DNA of 21,032 bases from the NCBI GenBank assembly GCA_052035955.1, contig JBPOHD010000107.1, positions 1 to 21,032 on the forward strand. The letters are read 5' to 3'. A program made the position numbers and the translations under genes. The DNA comes from JAEUNJ01 sp052035955 (lineage in GTDB: Bacteria > Pseudomonadota > Gammaproteobacteria > Burkholderiales > Rhodocyclaceae). Below are positions 13,393-21,032 of this stretch, piece after piece. Every line of letters begins with the position of its first letter. Within the stretch, counting starts at the first letter, position 1. The notes under the pieces are model-generated. The model made no database searches. It was not told the origin of the DNA and saw only the letters and a program-made list of their open reading frames with translations.

Positions 13393-16295
13393 CGGACAAC
13401 CGCCGGCGCACCTGGCTCCTGGTCGGCCTCGCGCTCGCCATCCTGGGGGTTGCCTTCGGCTGGTTCCAGACCCGCGATGAACAGGCGCGTCTGCTGCGGA
13501 CCGGCACCCTGCTGCAGGAGACCGATGCCGCCGAATGGCGATTCAACGAGACCCTGCTCCGCCTGCGCTATGGCCTGCTGAACAACTACGATTCGGCGAA
13601 CGAGATCCTGACCAACCTCCGGGCATCGCGGGCCAGGCTCCGCGACCACATTTCGGAGGAGGACTCCCGGTCCACCGAAGCCTGGCGCGCCTACGACCGG
13701 GCGTCGCGGCTGCGGGAGGAGGACTTCGAGCGCTTCAAGTTCGAGGCGGCGGTCATCCGGAACTCGGTCCAGTACTTCGCACACGATGACGACAACATTC
13801 TGATCCGCCTGCCGGAAACGCGTGACAATGCGGCCCTGCAAAACGAGATCACGGCCCTCTCGGACGCCGTGATGCGCATGGCGCTGGCGGTACAGCCGGG
13901 CCTCGACGAGGAGATCGGCCAGCGGATCGAGCGGATGACCGCCCTCCTGGACCGCCTGCCCCAGCCGGTGCGGGACGACCTGCGTCGCCTGCTCCGCCAC
14001 GGCTCCGTGGTCCGCCATCGCCAGCCGCGGCTGGAGAACCTCACCCATACCCTGGTCCAGTCACCGGCCCGGGAGGACCTGGACAGGCTGATTGCGGCCA
14101 ATCGCGACCACGCCCGCCTGGAAATCGCCGCCGAGGCACGGACCCGCGCCTTGCTGGTGGTTCTGGCCGGCATGCTCGCCCTCGCGCTGGTCGTTGCCTC
14201 GTTTTACTACCGCCAGGAGCGCGAGCGCGCGGAGGCCGGACGGCGCCTCGTGGCGAGCCTGACCGAGCAGGCAGGCATCGGGATGATCGCCTGCGACGCC
14301 TCGGGACGCATCGTGTTCGCGAACCCCTATGCCTGCACGCATACGGGCTGGAACGCCGACGAACTGACCGGCGGGACGCTCCACGAGCGCCTTCATGGCG
14401 GATCGGGCGACGAGGGCACCTGTCCGCTGGCCGGCGCGATCCGCACCGGCGGATCCTTTGCCGGGGAGACCGAGTTCCGCCGCCGGGACGGCAGCGAGTT
14501 CCCGGTGGAGGTGAGCGTGCGCCGCGCGGCCGGACCCGACCGGGTGGCGGCGGTACTGGTCTTCCAGGACATCAGCGAACGCCGCCTGCGGGAGCGGGAG
14601 CGGCGGCTGGCGGAAACGGTCTTCCGCAGCAGCCAGCAGGGCATCGTGATCACCAACGGCGAAGGCACCATCCTGAGGGCCAATCCGGCCTACTGCGCCT
14701 TCACCGGCTACGCCGAAAAGGAGCTTACGGGGGGCAATCCGCGCATGCTCAAGTCCGGGCAGCACGGACCGGAGTTCTACCACGCCCTGTGGCGGGACCT
14801 GCAGGAAAACGGCCGCTGGGAGGGGGAGATCCGCAACCGCCGCAAGAATGGCGACATCTACGTGCAGTGGGCGCGCATCCATGCGATCCGCAGCGACGAC
14901 GGCCTCAACTACGTCGGCATCGTCACCGACATCACGGAGCACCTGCTGGCGCGGGAAAGCATGGAGCGGATGACCTACTACGATCCGCTGACCCGGCTGC
15001 CGAACCGGGTGCTGTTCCTGGACCGGCTCCGCCAGGCCATCCTCCAGGCCCGGCGCACCAACCGTTCCTTCGGCCTCGCCCTGATCGACCTGGACCACTT
15101 CAAGAACGTCAACGACACCCTGGGGCATACCCTCGGGGACAGCGTCCTGGCCCAGGTCGGCCAGCGGCTCGCCGCCATCGCCGGCGAGACCGACACGGCC
15201 GCGCGCCTGGGGGGCGACGAGTTCGCCCTGCTGCTGCCGGACCGGCGGGGTCCGGAAGACCTGGCCCGGGTGGCCGAAGCCACCGTCGCCGAACTCGGCC
15301 GCCCCGTCCCCGTGAATGGCGCCGAATTCCACGGAGGCGCCAGCATCGGCATCACCATCTTCCCCTTCGACGCCGACAGCGCCGAACAACTGCTGCGCAA
15401 CGCCGAAGTGGCCATGTACCGGGCCAAGGAAAGGGGGCGGGGACGCTTCCAGTTCTTCGTCCCCGAGATGGCCGAGACGGTCGTCGCCTACATGCGCATC
15501 GAGGTCGGCCTGCGCCAGGCCCTGGACAAGGGCCAGTTGAGCCTGCACTTCCAGCCCGTCTTCCGCATGCCCGGCAAGGTGCTGGTGGGGGCGGAGGCCC
15601 TCGTCCGCTGGACATCGCCGGAACTGGGCTCCATCCCGCCGAGCCAGTTCATCCCGGTGGCGGAGAGCAGCGGCCTGATTGCCGACCTGGACACCTGGGT
15701 CCTGGAAGCCGCCTGCCGGCAGGCGGCAGCCTGGCAGAAGCTGCGGCCCGGATTCCGCATGGCGGTGAATTTCTCGGCGCCCCGGTTCAACCAGGAAGGC
15801 GTCTCCGGGGACGTGCGCCGCATCCTCGACAAGACCGGCCTCGACGGCGATTTCCTGGAACTGGAAATCACCGAGCGCGTGACCCTGGGCGGCGGCGAGC
15901 AGGCCCGGCTGGTGATGGAGGAACTGAAGGGCCTGGGTTGCCACCTGGCCATCGACGATTTCGGAACAGGCTACTCGAGCCTGAGTTACCTCCGGCGCCT
16001 GCCGGTGGATACCCTGAAGATCGACAAGTCCTTCGTGGACGGCCTGGGCGGCATCGACGACGAAGTCGAGGGCAACAACGACCAGGCCGTGGTCGGCGCC
16101 ATCATCGGCCTGGCGCGCAACCTGGGGCTGGACATCATCGCCGAGGGCGTGGAGACCGAGGAACAACTGGCCGCGCTGAGCGAATTCGTCCCGCACGTGC
16201 ATACCCTGGCGATCCAGGGTTACCTCCTCGGACGGCCGGTCCCGCCCCAGGAATTCGCGGCCCTTTACCTGGCCGGCGGCGCCGGCGGATCTTGA
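13389..16295 (+). CDS. Membrane PAS-PAS-GGDEF-EAL c-di-GMP signalling protein
   Basis: The product has 968 residues. It has a TM helix at ~8-25, a ~230-residue all-helical periplasmic region, and a second TM at ~255-273. Cytosolic parts are PAS1 (~283-397, ending FQDISERR), PAS2 (~405-517, ending GIVTDITEH), GGDEF (~525-690) and EAL (~700-955). The GGDEF signature is intact at 608-612; the inhibitory RxxD site is GETD, so product inhibition there is probably lost. The EAL domain keeps EAL (736-738), LEITE, DDFGTGYSSL, LKIDKSFV and AEGVETEEQ, as expected for an active phosphodiesterase. The periplasmic part resembles double all-helical (DAHL-like) sensors, a weak guess. The ATG overlaps the peroxidase stop (ATGA) with GGAG 5 bases upstream, so the two proteins are likely made together. 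Confidence 0.93.
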   Translation: MTDNRRRTWLLVGLALAILGVAFGWFQTRDEQARLLRTGTLLQETDAAEWRFNETLLRLRYGLLNNYDSANEILTNLRASRARLRDHISEEDSRSTEAWRAYDRASRLREEDFERFKFEAAVIRNSVQYFAHDDDNILIRLPETRDNAALQNEITALSDAVMRMALAVQPGLDEEIGQRIERMTALLDRLPQPVRDDLRRLLRHGSVVRHRQPRLENLTHTLVQSPAREDLDRLIAANRDHARLEIAAEARTRALLVVLAGMLALALVVASFYYRQERERAEAGRRLVASLTEQAGIGMIACDASGRIVFANPYACTHTGWNADELTGGTLHERLHGGSGDEGTCPLAGAIRTGGSFAGETEFRRRDGSEFPVEVSVRRAAGPDRVAAVLVFQDISERRLRERERRLAETVFRSSQQGIVITNGEGTILRANPAYCAFTGYAEKELTGGNPRMLKSGQHGPEFYHALWRDLQENGRWEGEIRNRRKNGDIYVQWARIHAIRSDDGLNYVGIVTDITEHLLARESMERMTYYDPLTRLPNRVLFLDRLRQAILQARRTNRSFGLALIDLDHFKNVNDTLGHTLGDSVLAQVGQRLAAIAGETDTAARLGGDEFALLLPDRRGPEDLARVAEATVAELGRPVPVNGAEFHGGASIGITIFPFDADSAEQLLRNAEVAMYRAKERGRGRFQFFVPEMAETVVAYMRIEVGLRQALDKGQLSLHFQPVFRMPGKVLVGAEALVRWTSPELGSIPPSQFIPVAESSGLIADLDTWVLEAACRQAAAWQKLRPGFRMAVNFSAPRFNQEGVSGDVRRILDKTGLDGDFLELEITERVTLGGGEQARLVMEELKGLGCHLAIDDFGTGYSSLSYLRRLPVDTLKIDKSFVDGLGGIDDEVEGNNDQAVVGAIIGLARNLGLDIIAEGVETEEQLAALSEFVPHVHTLAIQGYLLGRPVPPQEFAALYLAGGAGGS

Positions 16296-17209
16296 CCTCC
16301 AGGACCCACCTGGATCCCCTGGCCATCGGCCTGATGGTCGTGCTGTGCTCGATCTGGGGCGTCCAGCAGGTGGCCATCAAGTTCGCCCTGCCCGGCGTCT
16401 CTCCGGTCACCCAGGCGGCCCTGCGCTCCCTGGGCGCCACCGCCCTCGTCTGGGCCTGGGCCGCCTGGCGCGGCGTTCCCCTGTTCGAGCGCGACGGCAC
16501 CCTGGCCGCCGGCCTCGCCGCCGCCGCCCTTTTCGCGGGCGAATTCGCCTGCATCTACTGGGCCCTCGAATACACCACCGCCTCCCGCGGGGTGATCTTC
16601 CTCTACACCGCGCCGTTCATCGTGTCGGCGGGCGCCGTGCGCCTGATTCCCGGCGAGCATCTGCGAGCTTCGCAATGGGCCGGCCTCGCCTGCGCCTTCG
16701 CCGGCGTCCTGGTGCTGTTCGGGGAAAACCTGCTGCGTCCCGGGGGCAAGGCCTGGCTGGGCGACCTGATGATGCTCGCCGCGGCCGCCCTCTGGGCGGC
16801 GACGACCCTGGTGATCAAGGCCACGGTCCTGGCCAAGGCGGCCCCGGAGAAGACCCTGCTCTACCAACTGGCCGGGTCGGCCCTGGCGCTGCCCCCGGTG
16901 GCCCTGGCGCTCGGCGAACCCGGGGTCACGGGCCTGACCCCCGGCATCGTCGCCAGCCTGGCCTTCCAGACCTGCGTCGTCGCCTCGGCCAGCTATCTGG
17001 GGTGGTTCTGGCTGGTCAAGCACTACCCGGCCACCCGCCTCTCCGCCTTCTCCTTCATGACGCCGGTGTTCGGTGTCCTGGCCGGCGTGCTGCTGCTCGA
17101 CGACCCGATGACCTGGACCATCGTCGCCGCCCTGGCACTCGTGGCGGCCGGCATCGCCGCCGTCAATCGGACCCCCTCCCCCGGCAACCTGCCGAAACGC
17201 CCCCATTAG
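16292..17209 (+). CDS. EamA/DMT-family transporter
   Basis: The product has 305 residues with about ten hydrophobic helices in two EamA repeats. The first begins LMVVLCSIWGVQQVAIK, the second AWLGDLMMLAAAALWAATTLVIK; each has the family's small-residue helix starts. RGVIFLYTAPF and FSFMTPVFGVLAGVLLL are typical of drug/metabolite exporters in the inner membrane. The substrate cannot be told from the sequence. The first conserved helix begins about ten codons after the previous stop, so a TTG at 16292 overlapping that stop (TTGA) is the best start. The first in-frame ATG (16335) would cut into helix 1. It is the last gene of the peroxidase/c-di-GMP unit. Confidence 0.88.
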   Translation: MTSRTHLDPLAIGLMVVLCSIWGVQQVAIKFALPGVSPVTQAALRSLGATALVWAWAAWRGVPLFERDGTLAAGLAAAALFAGEFACIYWALEYTTASRGVIFLYTAPFIVSAGAVRLIPGEHLRASQWAGLACAFAGVLVLFGENLLRPGGKAWLGDLMMLAAAALWAATTLVIKATVLAKAAPEKTLLYQLAGSALALPPVALALGEPGVTGLTPGIVASLAFQTCVVASASYLGWFWLVKHYPATRLSAFSFMTPVFGVLAGVLLLDDPMTWTIVAALALVAAGIAAVNRTPSPGNLPKRPH

Positions 17210-17222
17210 TCCATTCGGACTA
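17207..17222. terminator. Inverted repeat at the transporter stop codon
   Basis: TAGTCC-ATTC-GGACTA is a perfect 6-base inverted repeat that begins with the transporter's stop codon. No T-run follows. It could be a weak terminator or attenuator before the TpsB gene, or an operator. Confidence 0.3.
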
Positions 17223-17257
17223 TAGGCAAGGCTCGGGTTTTCAGGCATTTAACATGC

Positions 17258-17287
17258 TTGGAGTATGGTGCCTGCAAGCGGCATGAT
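17258..17287 (+). promoter_or_regulatory. Weak candidate promoter for the tpsB-tpsA pair
   Basis: TTGGAG (17258-17263), 18 bases, then CATGAT (17282-17287) match sigma70 boxes only partly (4/6 each). It lies in the 118-base gap between the transporter and TpsB genes, one of the few AT-richer spots in the window. Confidence 0.25.
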
Positions 17288-17327
17288 TTAGTATTCAAGT
17301 TTGTCCGTCCTCCCCACGGAGATCGAT

Positions 17328-18947
17328 TTGCCCATTGGCCGAAGCCCCGCCAGTCTTGCCAAGCTCTGCCTCGCCGGCCTGCTGCTGCCGGCCGGCGGCG
17401 CCGCCTTCGGCCCGTCGCCGGCCCTGGCCGCGGACGCGGGACCCCGCTTCCAGGTCCGGGAATACCGCGTCGAGGGGGCGACCCTGGTGCCCGAGGCGCG
17501 AATCGGCGATGCCTTGCGGGGCTATGCCGGCGAGCAGGAAAGCTTCGACACCCTGAGGCGGGCCGTCGAGGCCGTCGAGGCGCTCTATCAGGACGCCGGC
17601 TTCCCGGCCGTCCGCGTGCAACTGCCGGAACAGGAGATCGAGGCTGGCGTGGTGCGGTTGCGCATCATCGAGGCCCGCCTCGGCCAGGTCATCGTCGAGG
17701 GTCACCGGCATTACTCCGAAGAGAACATCCGGGCCAGCCTTCCGGACCTCGTCGCCGGCCAGCCGCCGCCCATGGATCGGGTCGGCGCCAGCCTGGCCCT
17801 GGCCAACGAGAGCTTCGCCAAGCGGACTCGGATCACCCTGGCCAAGGGCGACACGGAAGCCGAAGTGGATGCCCGCGTGCAGGTGGCCGACGAAAAACCC
17901 TGGCGCCTCATCGGCCTGGCCGACAACTCCGGCACCGAGGCGACGGGCCGGCATCGGCTGGGCCTCATGGCCCAGCACGCCAACCTGTTCGACCGGGACC
18001 ACGCGGCCTCCTTCACCTACCTCACTTCCCCCCAGAAGCCGAGCGACGTCAACATCTACCACCTCGGCTACCGGATTCCCCTCTATGCCCTGGGTGACAG
18101 CCTGGAGTTGTCCTTCAGCCGCTCGGACGTGGATTCGGGCACGGTCGGCGGCCAGGGCATGCCGACCCTGGCCATTGCCGGCCGGGGCGCCACCGAAGGC
18201 GTGCGCTACCACCTGGGCCTGCCGCGCGTCGAGGGCCACGAGCAGCGCTTCTCGCTGGCCCTGGACCGGAAGCTCTTCGAAGCCCGCGTGGTTCCGGCCG
18301 GGGGCGGGACCAGCCTCGTGCCCGACCTGAGCACGTTCCCGCTCACCCTGACCTACAGCCTGTCAAGCCCCGAAGGCCAGGCCGGATCCTGGAAGCTGTC
18401 GCTGGCCAGTGCCCGCAACCTGCCCCGGGGTGACAAGGGGGACACCGCCGCCTTCAACCAGCCGGGCGCCCGGCCCGGCGCGGACGCGCGCTTCCAGGCC
18501 TGGCGGTGGGAAGTTTCCGCCTCGGCGGCGCTGGCGGACTGGACCCTCAAGGGCGAACTGCAGGGACAGGAGACCCGCGACCTCCTCATCCCCGGCGAAC
18601 AGTTCGGCATAGGCGGCGCCAATTCGGTACGCGGCTTCAACGAGCGGGAAGTGGCCAACGACCGGGGCCACCGGGGCGGCATCGAATTGACCACGCCGGC
18701 CTGGTCCTCCGGCGACGGCTGGCGGGCGAACCTGGCCGGCTTCTACGACTTCGGCCGGGTCCGGCGCAACGGTGCCCTGCCCGGGGAACAGGTGCGGGAA
18801 GGCATCGCCAGCCTGGGCCTGGGCCTGCGCCTGGCGGTGGGCCGCAACGCCTACTTCAAGGCCGACCTGGCCCGGGTGCTGGACGGCGGCGGCACCAAGC
18901 TGGCCGGCGACCTGACGGCCCACATGCTGCTGGTCCTGGTCTACTGA
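17328..18947 (+). CDS. Two-partner secretion outer-membrane transporter (TpsB, ShlB/FhaC type)
   Basis: The product has 539 residues. A signal peptide (cleavage near Ala34-Ala35) is followed by a POTRA domain (~41-118; FQVREYRVEGATL, then GVVRLRIIEARLGQVIVEG) and a ShlB-type beta barrel. The barrel carries the loop-6 motif VRGF at 434-437, needed for TpsA export in FhaC. The barrel ends in an aromatic residue (LVLVY), as expected for outer-membrane insertion by BamA. I chose the TTG at 17328 because GGAG lies 6 bases upstream and the signal peptide starts there; an in-frame TTG at 17301 is less good. The partner gene starts 4 bases after the stop. It exports that exoprotein and might serve the left adhesin too (inference). 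Confidence 0.93.
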   Translation: MPIGRSPASLAKLCLAGLLLPAGGAAFGPSPALAADAGPRFQVREYRVEGATLVPEARIGDALRGYAGEQESFDTLRRAVEAVEALYQDAGFPAVRVQLPEQEIEAGVVRLRIIEARLGQVIVEGHRHYSEENIRASLPDLVAGQPPPMDRVGASLALANESFAKRTRITLAKGDTEAEVDARVQVADEKPWRLIGLADNSGTEATGRHRLGLMAQHANLFDRDHAASFTYLTSPQKPSDVNIYHLGYRIPLYALGDSLELSFSRSDVDSGTVGGQGMPTLAIAGRGATEGVRYHLGLPRVEGHEQRFSLALDRKLFEARVVPAGGGTSLVPDLSTFPLTLTYSLSSPEGQAGSWKLSLASARNLPRGDKGDTAAFNQPGARPGADARFQAWRWEVSASAALADWTLKGELQGQETRDLLIPGEQFGIGGANSVRGFNEREVANDRGHRGGIELTTPAWSSGDGWRANLAGFYDFGRVRRNGALPGEQVREGIASLGLGLRLAVGRNAYFKADLARVLDGGGTKLAGDLTAHMLLVLVY

Positions 18948-18951
18948 CGAC

Positions 18952-21032
18952 GTGAAGCGACGGCCCCGCAGCTTCCGTCTCCGCCCCCTGGCCCTGGCCG
19001 TGCTGGGCGTCCTGGGCGTCGGCGTGGCGCCGGCCGGCGCCAACCCCCTGAACCCGACGGTCGTCGGCGGCAGCGCCGCCTTTGCCACCAGCGGCAAGGT
19101 CCTCACGGTCACCAACTCCAACGGCGCCATCATCAACTGGCGGGCCTTCTCCATCGGCGCCGGCGAAACGACGCGCTTCGTCCAGTCCGGACCGGCAAGC
19201 CAGGTGCTCAACCGGGTCACCGGCGGCGACCCGTCCGTCATCCTGGGGACCCTGCAGTCGAACGGTCGGGTCTTCCTCGTCAATCCCAACGGAATCGTCT
19301 TCGGCAAGGGCTCGCGGGTCGACGTGGCGGGCCTCGTGGCCTCCACCCTCAACCTGTCCGACGCCGACTTCCGGGCCGGCAGGATGAACTTCGAGGGTGG
19401 CGGCAAGGGCGTACTCCACAACGAGGGGGAACTGCGGGCGGCACCGCGCGGGCGCATCCTGCTCATCGCGCCGCAGGTCGAGAACAGCGGCCTCATCGAG
19501 GCGCCGGACGGCGAGATCCTGCTGGCCGCGGGCAGGCGCGTCTCGCTGGTGGACATCAACCACCCGGACATCGAGTTCGACGTTGCCGCCCCCGCCAACC
19601 AGGTGGTGAACCTGGGCCAGGTGCTGGCGAAGAAGATCGGCGTCTATGCGGGAGTCATCGACGCCGGCGGCACCCTGGACGCCAGCGCCGCGGTGGTCGG
19701 CGAGGGCGGGCGCATCGTCCTGAAGGCGGCGGATGTCACGCGGGTGGCGGGCACCCTCAAGGCCACCGGCAACCGGGGCGGCGAGATCCAGGTCCTGGGC
19801 CATGACGTGCGCCTGGGCGAGGCCGCCCGGCTCGACGCCTCCGGCACCGCCGGCGGCGGCGCCATCCTGGTCGGCGGCGATACCCGCGGCGCCAACCCGG
19901 ACGTGGCCAATGCCGAATTCGCCACGGTGGCCGCCGGGGCCACGCTGTCCGCCGACGCCGGGGCGAACGGCAAGGGCGGCAAGGTGGTGGTCTGGGCCGA
20001 CGACACCACCCTCATGGCGGGGCAGATCTCCGCCCGCGGCGGCGCCCGGGGTGGCGACGGTGGTTTCGCCGAGGTGTCCGGCAAGCGCCGGGTGCAGATG
20101 GACGGCCATGCCGACCTGCGGGCGCCGGCCGGGCGCAGCGGCCTGCTGCTGCTCGACCCGGGCGCCATCACCGTCGGCACCGGCGGCAACGACGCCGCCG
20201 CGGGGATCGTCAACAACGGCTGGCTGGGCACCCAGCTCAACTCGTCCGACGTCAACCTGGACACCTCCAGCGGGACCTATTCGACAACGGGCGGCACCCA
20301 GAACATCGCCATCAACGCGGCGGTAAGCTGGTCCTCGGCGAACACCCTCACCCTGACCGCCGGCAACAACATCAATGTCGCCGCCGCCGTCACCAGCACC
20401 GGCGGCGGCGGCCTCAGCCTCGCCGCCACGGGCACGCGGACCATCTCGTCCACGGTGGACCTGGGCGGCGGCACCCTGACCCTCAACGGCGCCACCAGCC
20501 TCGCCAGCGGCAGCAGCCTCAGGAACATGGCCTCGGTGACCGGCGGCAGCCTCTCCTCCAGCAGCGGCACGGTCACCCTCGACAACGTGACCCTGGGGAC
20601 GGACCTCGCCATCACCGGCGGCACGGCGATGCTGCGCAACACGGTGTCCCTCACCGCCGGCCACGCCATCACCCTGGGCGCTACCACTGACTACGGCACC
20701 CTGCTCTACGACGGCAACGCCACCCTGGGCGGCACCGGCAACCTTGTCTTCGCCAGCAATGGCGGCTACTACGGCGTCCTCCAGAACCAGTCCGCCGGCG
20801 ACACCCTTACCGTCGGCCCCGGCATCACCGTCTCCGGCTCCGGCACCGGCACCGCCTACCTCGGCAACTCCAGCAGCGACCTGATCACCTTCCAGGGCAC
20901 CCTCAATGCCGGCGTCGGCAGCAAGAACTGGTACGTCTCCGGCGGCCCCTTCGTCTTCGACACCGGCGCCCAGCTCAATCTCTCCAATGGCACCGTCCAT
21001 CTGGGACACGCCTCCGGCTCCACCTGGGACAA
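18952..21032 (+). CDS. Filamentous hemagglutinin-type exoprotein (TpsA), N-terminal part, runs off right edge
   Basis: An open frame of 693 codons starts at the GTG at 18952 and has no stop before the window end. A signal peptide (Arg-rich start, hydrophobic core, cleavage after Ala30) leads into a TPS secretion domain with INWRAFSIGAGE, VLNRVTGGDPSVILG, and VFLVNPNGIVFGKG (NPNGI at 111-115), the classical motif recognised by the TpsB POTRA domain. RSGLLLLDPGAITVG (~400) marks the end of the conserved N-part. The rest is Gly/Thr/Ser-rich beta-helix sequence. No Shine-Dalgarno is clear, so translation may depend on coupling with tpsB 4 bases upstream. No extended signal peptide region (ESPR) is present. 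The product is probably a surface adhesin; its C-terminal function cannot be seen. Confidence 0.9.
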   Translation, partial: MKRRPRSFRLRPLALAVLGVLGVGVAPAGANPLNPTVVGGSAAFATSGKVLTVTNSNGAIINWRAFSIGAGETTRFVQSGPASQVLNRVTGGDPSVILGTLQSNGRVFLVNPNGIVFGKGSRVDVAGLVASTLNLSDADFRAGRMNFEGGGKGVLHNEGELRAAPRGRILLIAPQVENSGLIEAPDGEILLAAGRRVSLVDINHPDIEFDVAAPANQVVNLGQVLAKKIGVYAGVIDAGGTLDASAAVVGEGGRIVLKAADVTRVAGTLKATGNRGGEIQVLGHDVRLGEAARLDASGTAGGGAILVGGDTRGANPDVANAEFATVAAGATLSADAGANGKGGKVVVWADDTTLMAGQISARGGARGGDGGFAEVSGKRRVQMDGHADLRAPAGRSGLLLLDPGAITVGTGGNDAAAGIVNNGWLGTQLNSSDVNLDTSSGTYSTTGGTQNIAINAAVSWSSANTLTLTAGNNINVAAAVTSTGGGGLSLAATGTRTISSTVDLGGGTLTLNGATSLASGSSLRNMASVTGGSLSSSSGTVTLDNVTLGTDLAITGGTAMLRNTVSLTAGHAITLGATTDYGTLLYDGNATLGGTGNLVFASNGGYYGVLQNQSAGDTLTVGPGITVSGSGTGTAYLGNSSSDLITFQGTLNAGVGSKNWYVSGGPFVFDTGAQLNLSNGTVHLGHASGSTWD

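Noticed and set aside
14789..16291. Upstream extension of the transporter frame to 14789
   Set aside because: It overlaps the GGDEF-EAL gene and is low-complexity shadow; the EamA helices begin only after 16300.
18856..21009. 717-codon open frame on the minus strand opposite the right TpsA
   Set aside because: It mirrors the Gly/Ala/Thr codons of the TpsA gene in GC-rich DNA and has no recognisable domain.

Overview
This is a GC-rich bacterial chromosomal segment that looks like a betaproteobacterium, most likely Rhodocyclales-like. That is inferred from gene content: MetX-MetW pairing, the ferrooxidans-type GshA next to GshB, and the EIIA(Man)-HPr-EI cluster that often sits beside gshAB in betaproteobacteria. 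No RNA genes, IS elements or CRISPR arrays were found. Coding density is high, and neighbouring genes often overlap by 1-4 bases.

Layout. (1) Positions 1-2500, minus strand: the N-terminal 833 residues of a very large LktA-type filamentous adhesin that runs off the left edge. It is preceded by a roughly 440-base intergenic region with a candidate promoter and operator-like repeats. (2) Positions 2937-4820, minus: a methionine unit, promoter - SAM-II-type riboswitch - intrinsic terminator - metX - metW. (3) Positions 4906-12183, minus: a long, tightly packed run. In transcription order it is an N6-adenine DNA methyltransferase, gshA, gshB, apbE, a 64-residue membrane protein, an EIIA of the mannose family, ptsH and ptsI. 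It combines glutathione synthesis, flavin transfer and a PTS phosphorelay with no sugar permease in the window. (4) Positions 12298-17209, plus: a di-heme cytochrome c peroxidase-like protein, a PAS-PAS-GGDEF-EAL protein with a periplasmic sensor region, and an EamA-type transporter, all joined by 4-base overlaps. (5) Positions 17328-21032, plus: a two-partner secretion pair, an outer-membrane TpsB transporter followed 4 bases later by a TpsA exoprotein that runs off the right edge.

How the parts fit. The metabolic core is conventional. The clearest regulatory element is the SAM-II-like riboswitch in front of metX: promoter, aptamer, terminator and Shine-Dalgarno can all be read directly. The accessory interest is at the edges. 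Two different giant adhesins point outward, but only one TpsB transporter is visible. Between them lies an operon that couples a periplasmic heme peroxidase to a c-di-GMP signalling protein. A link between redox sensing, c-di-GMP and adhesin display is plausible, but it rests only on gene order.
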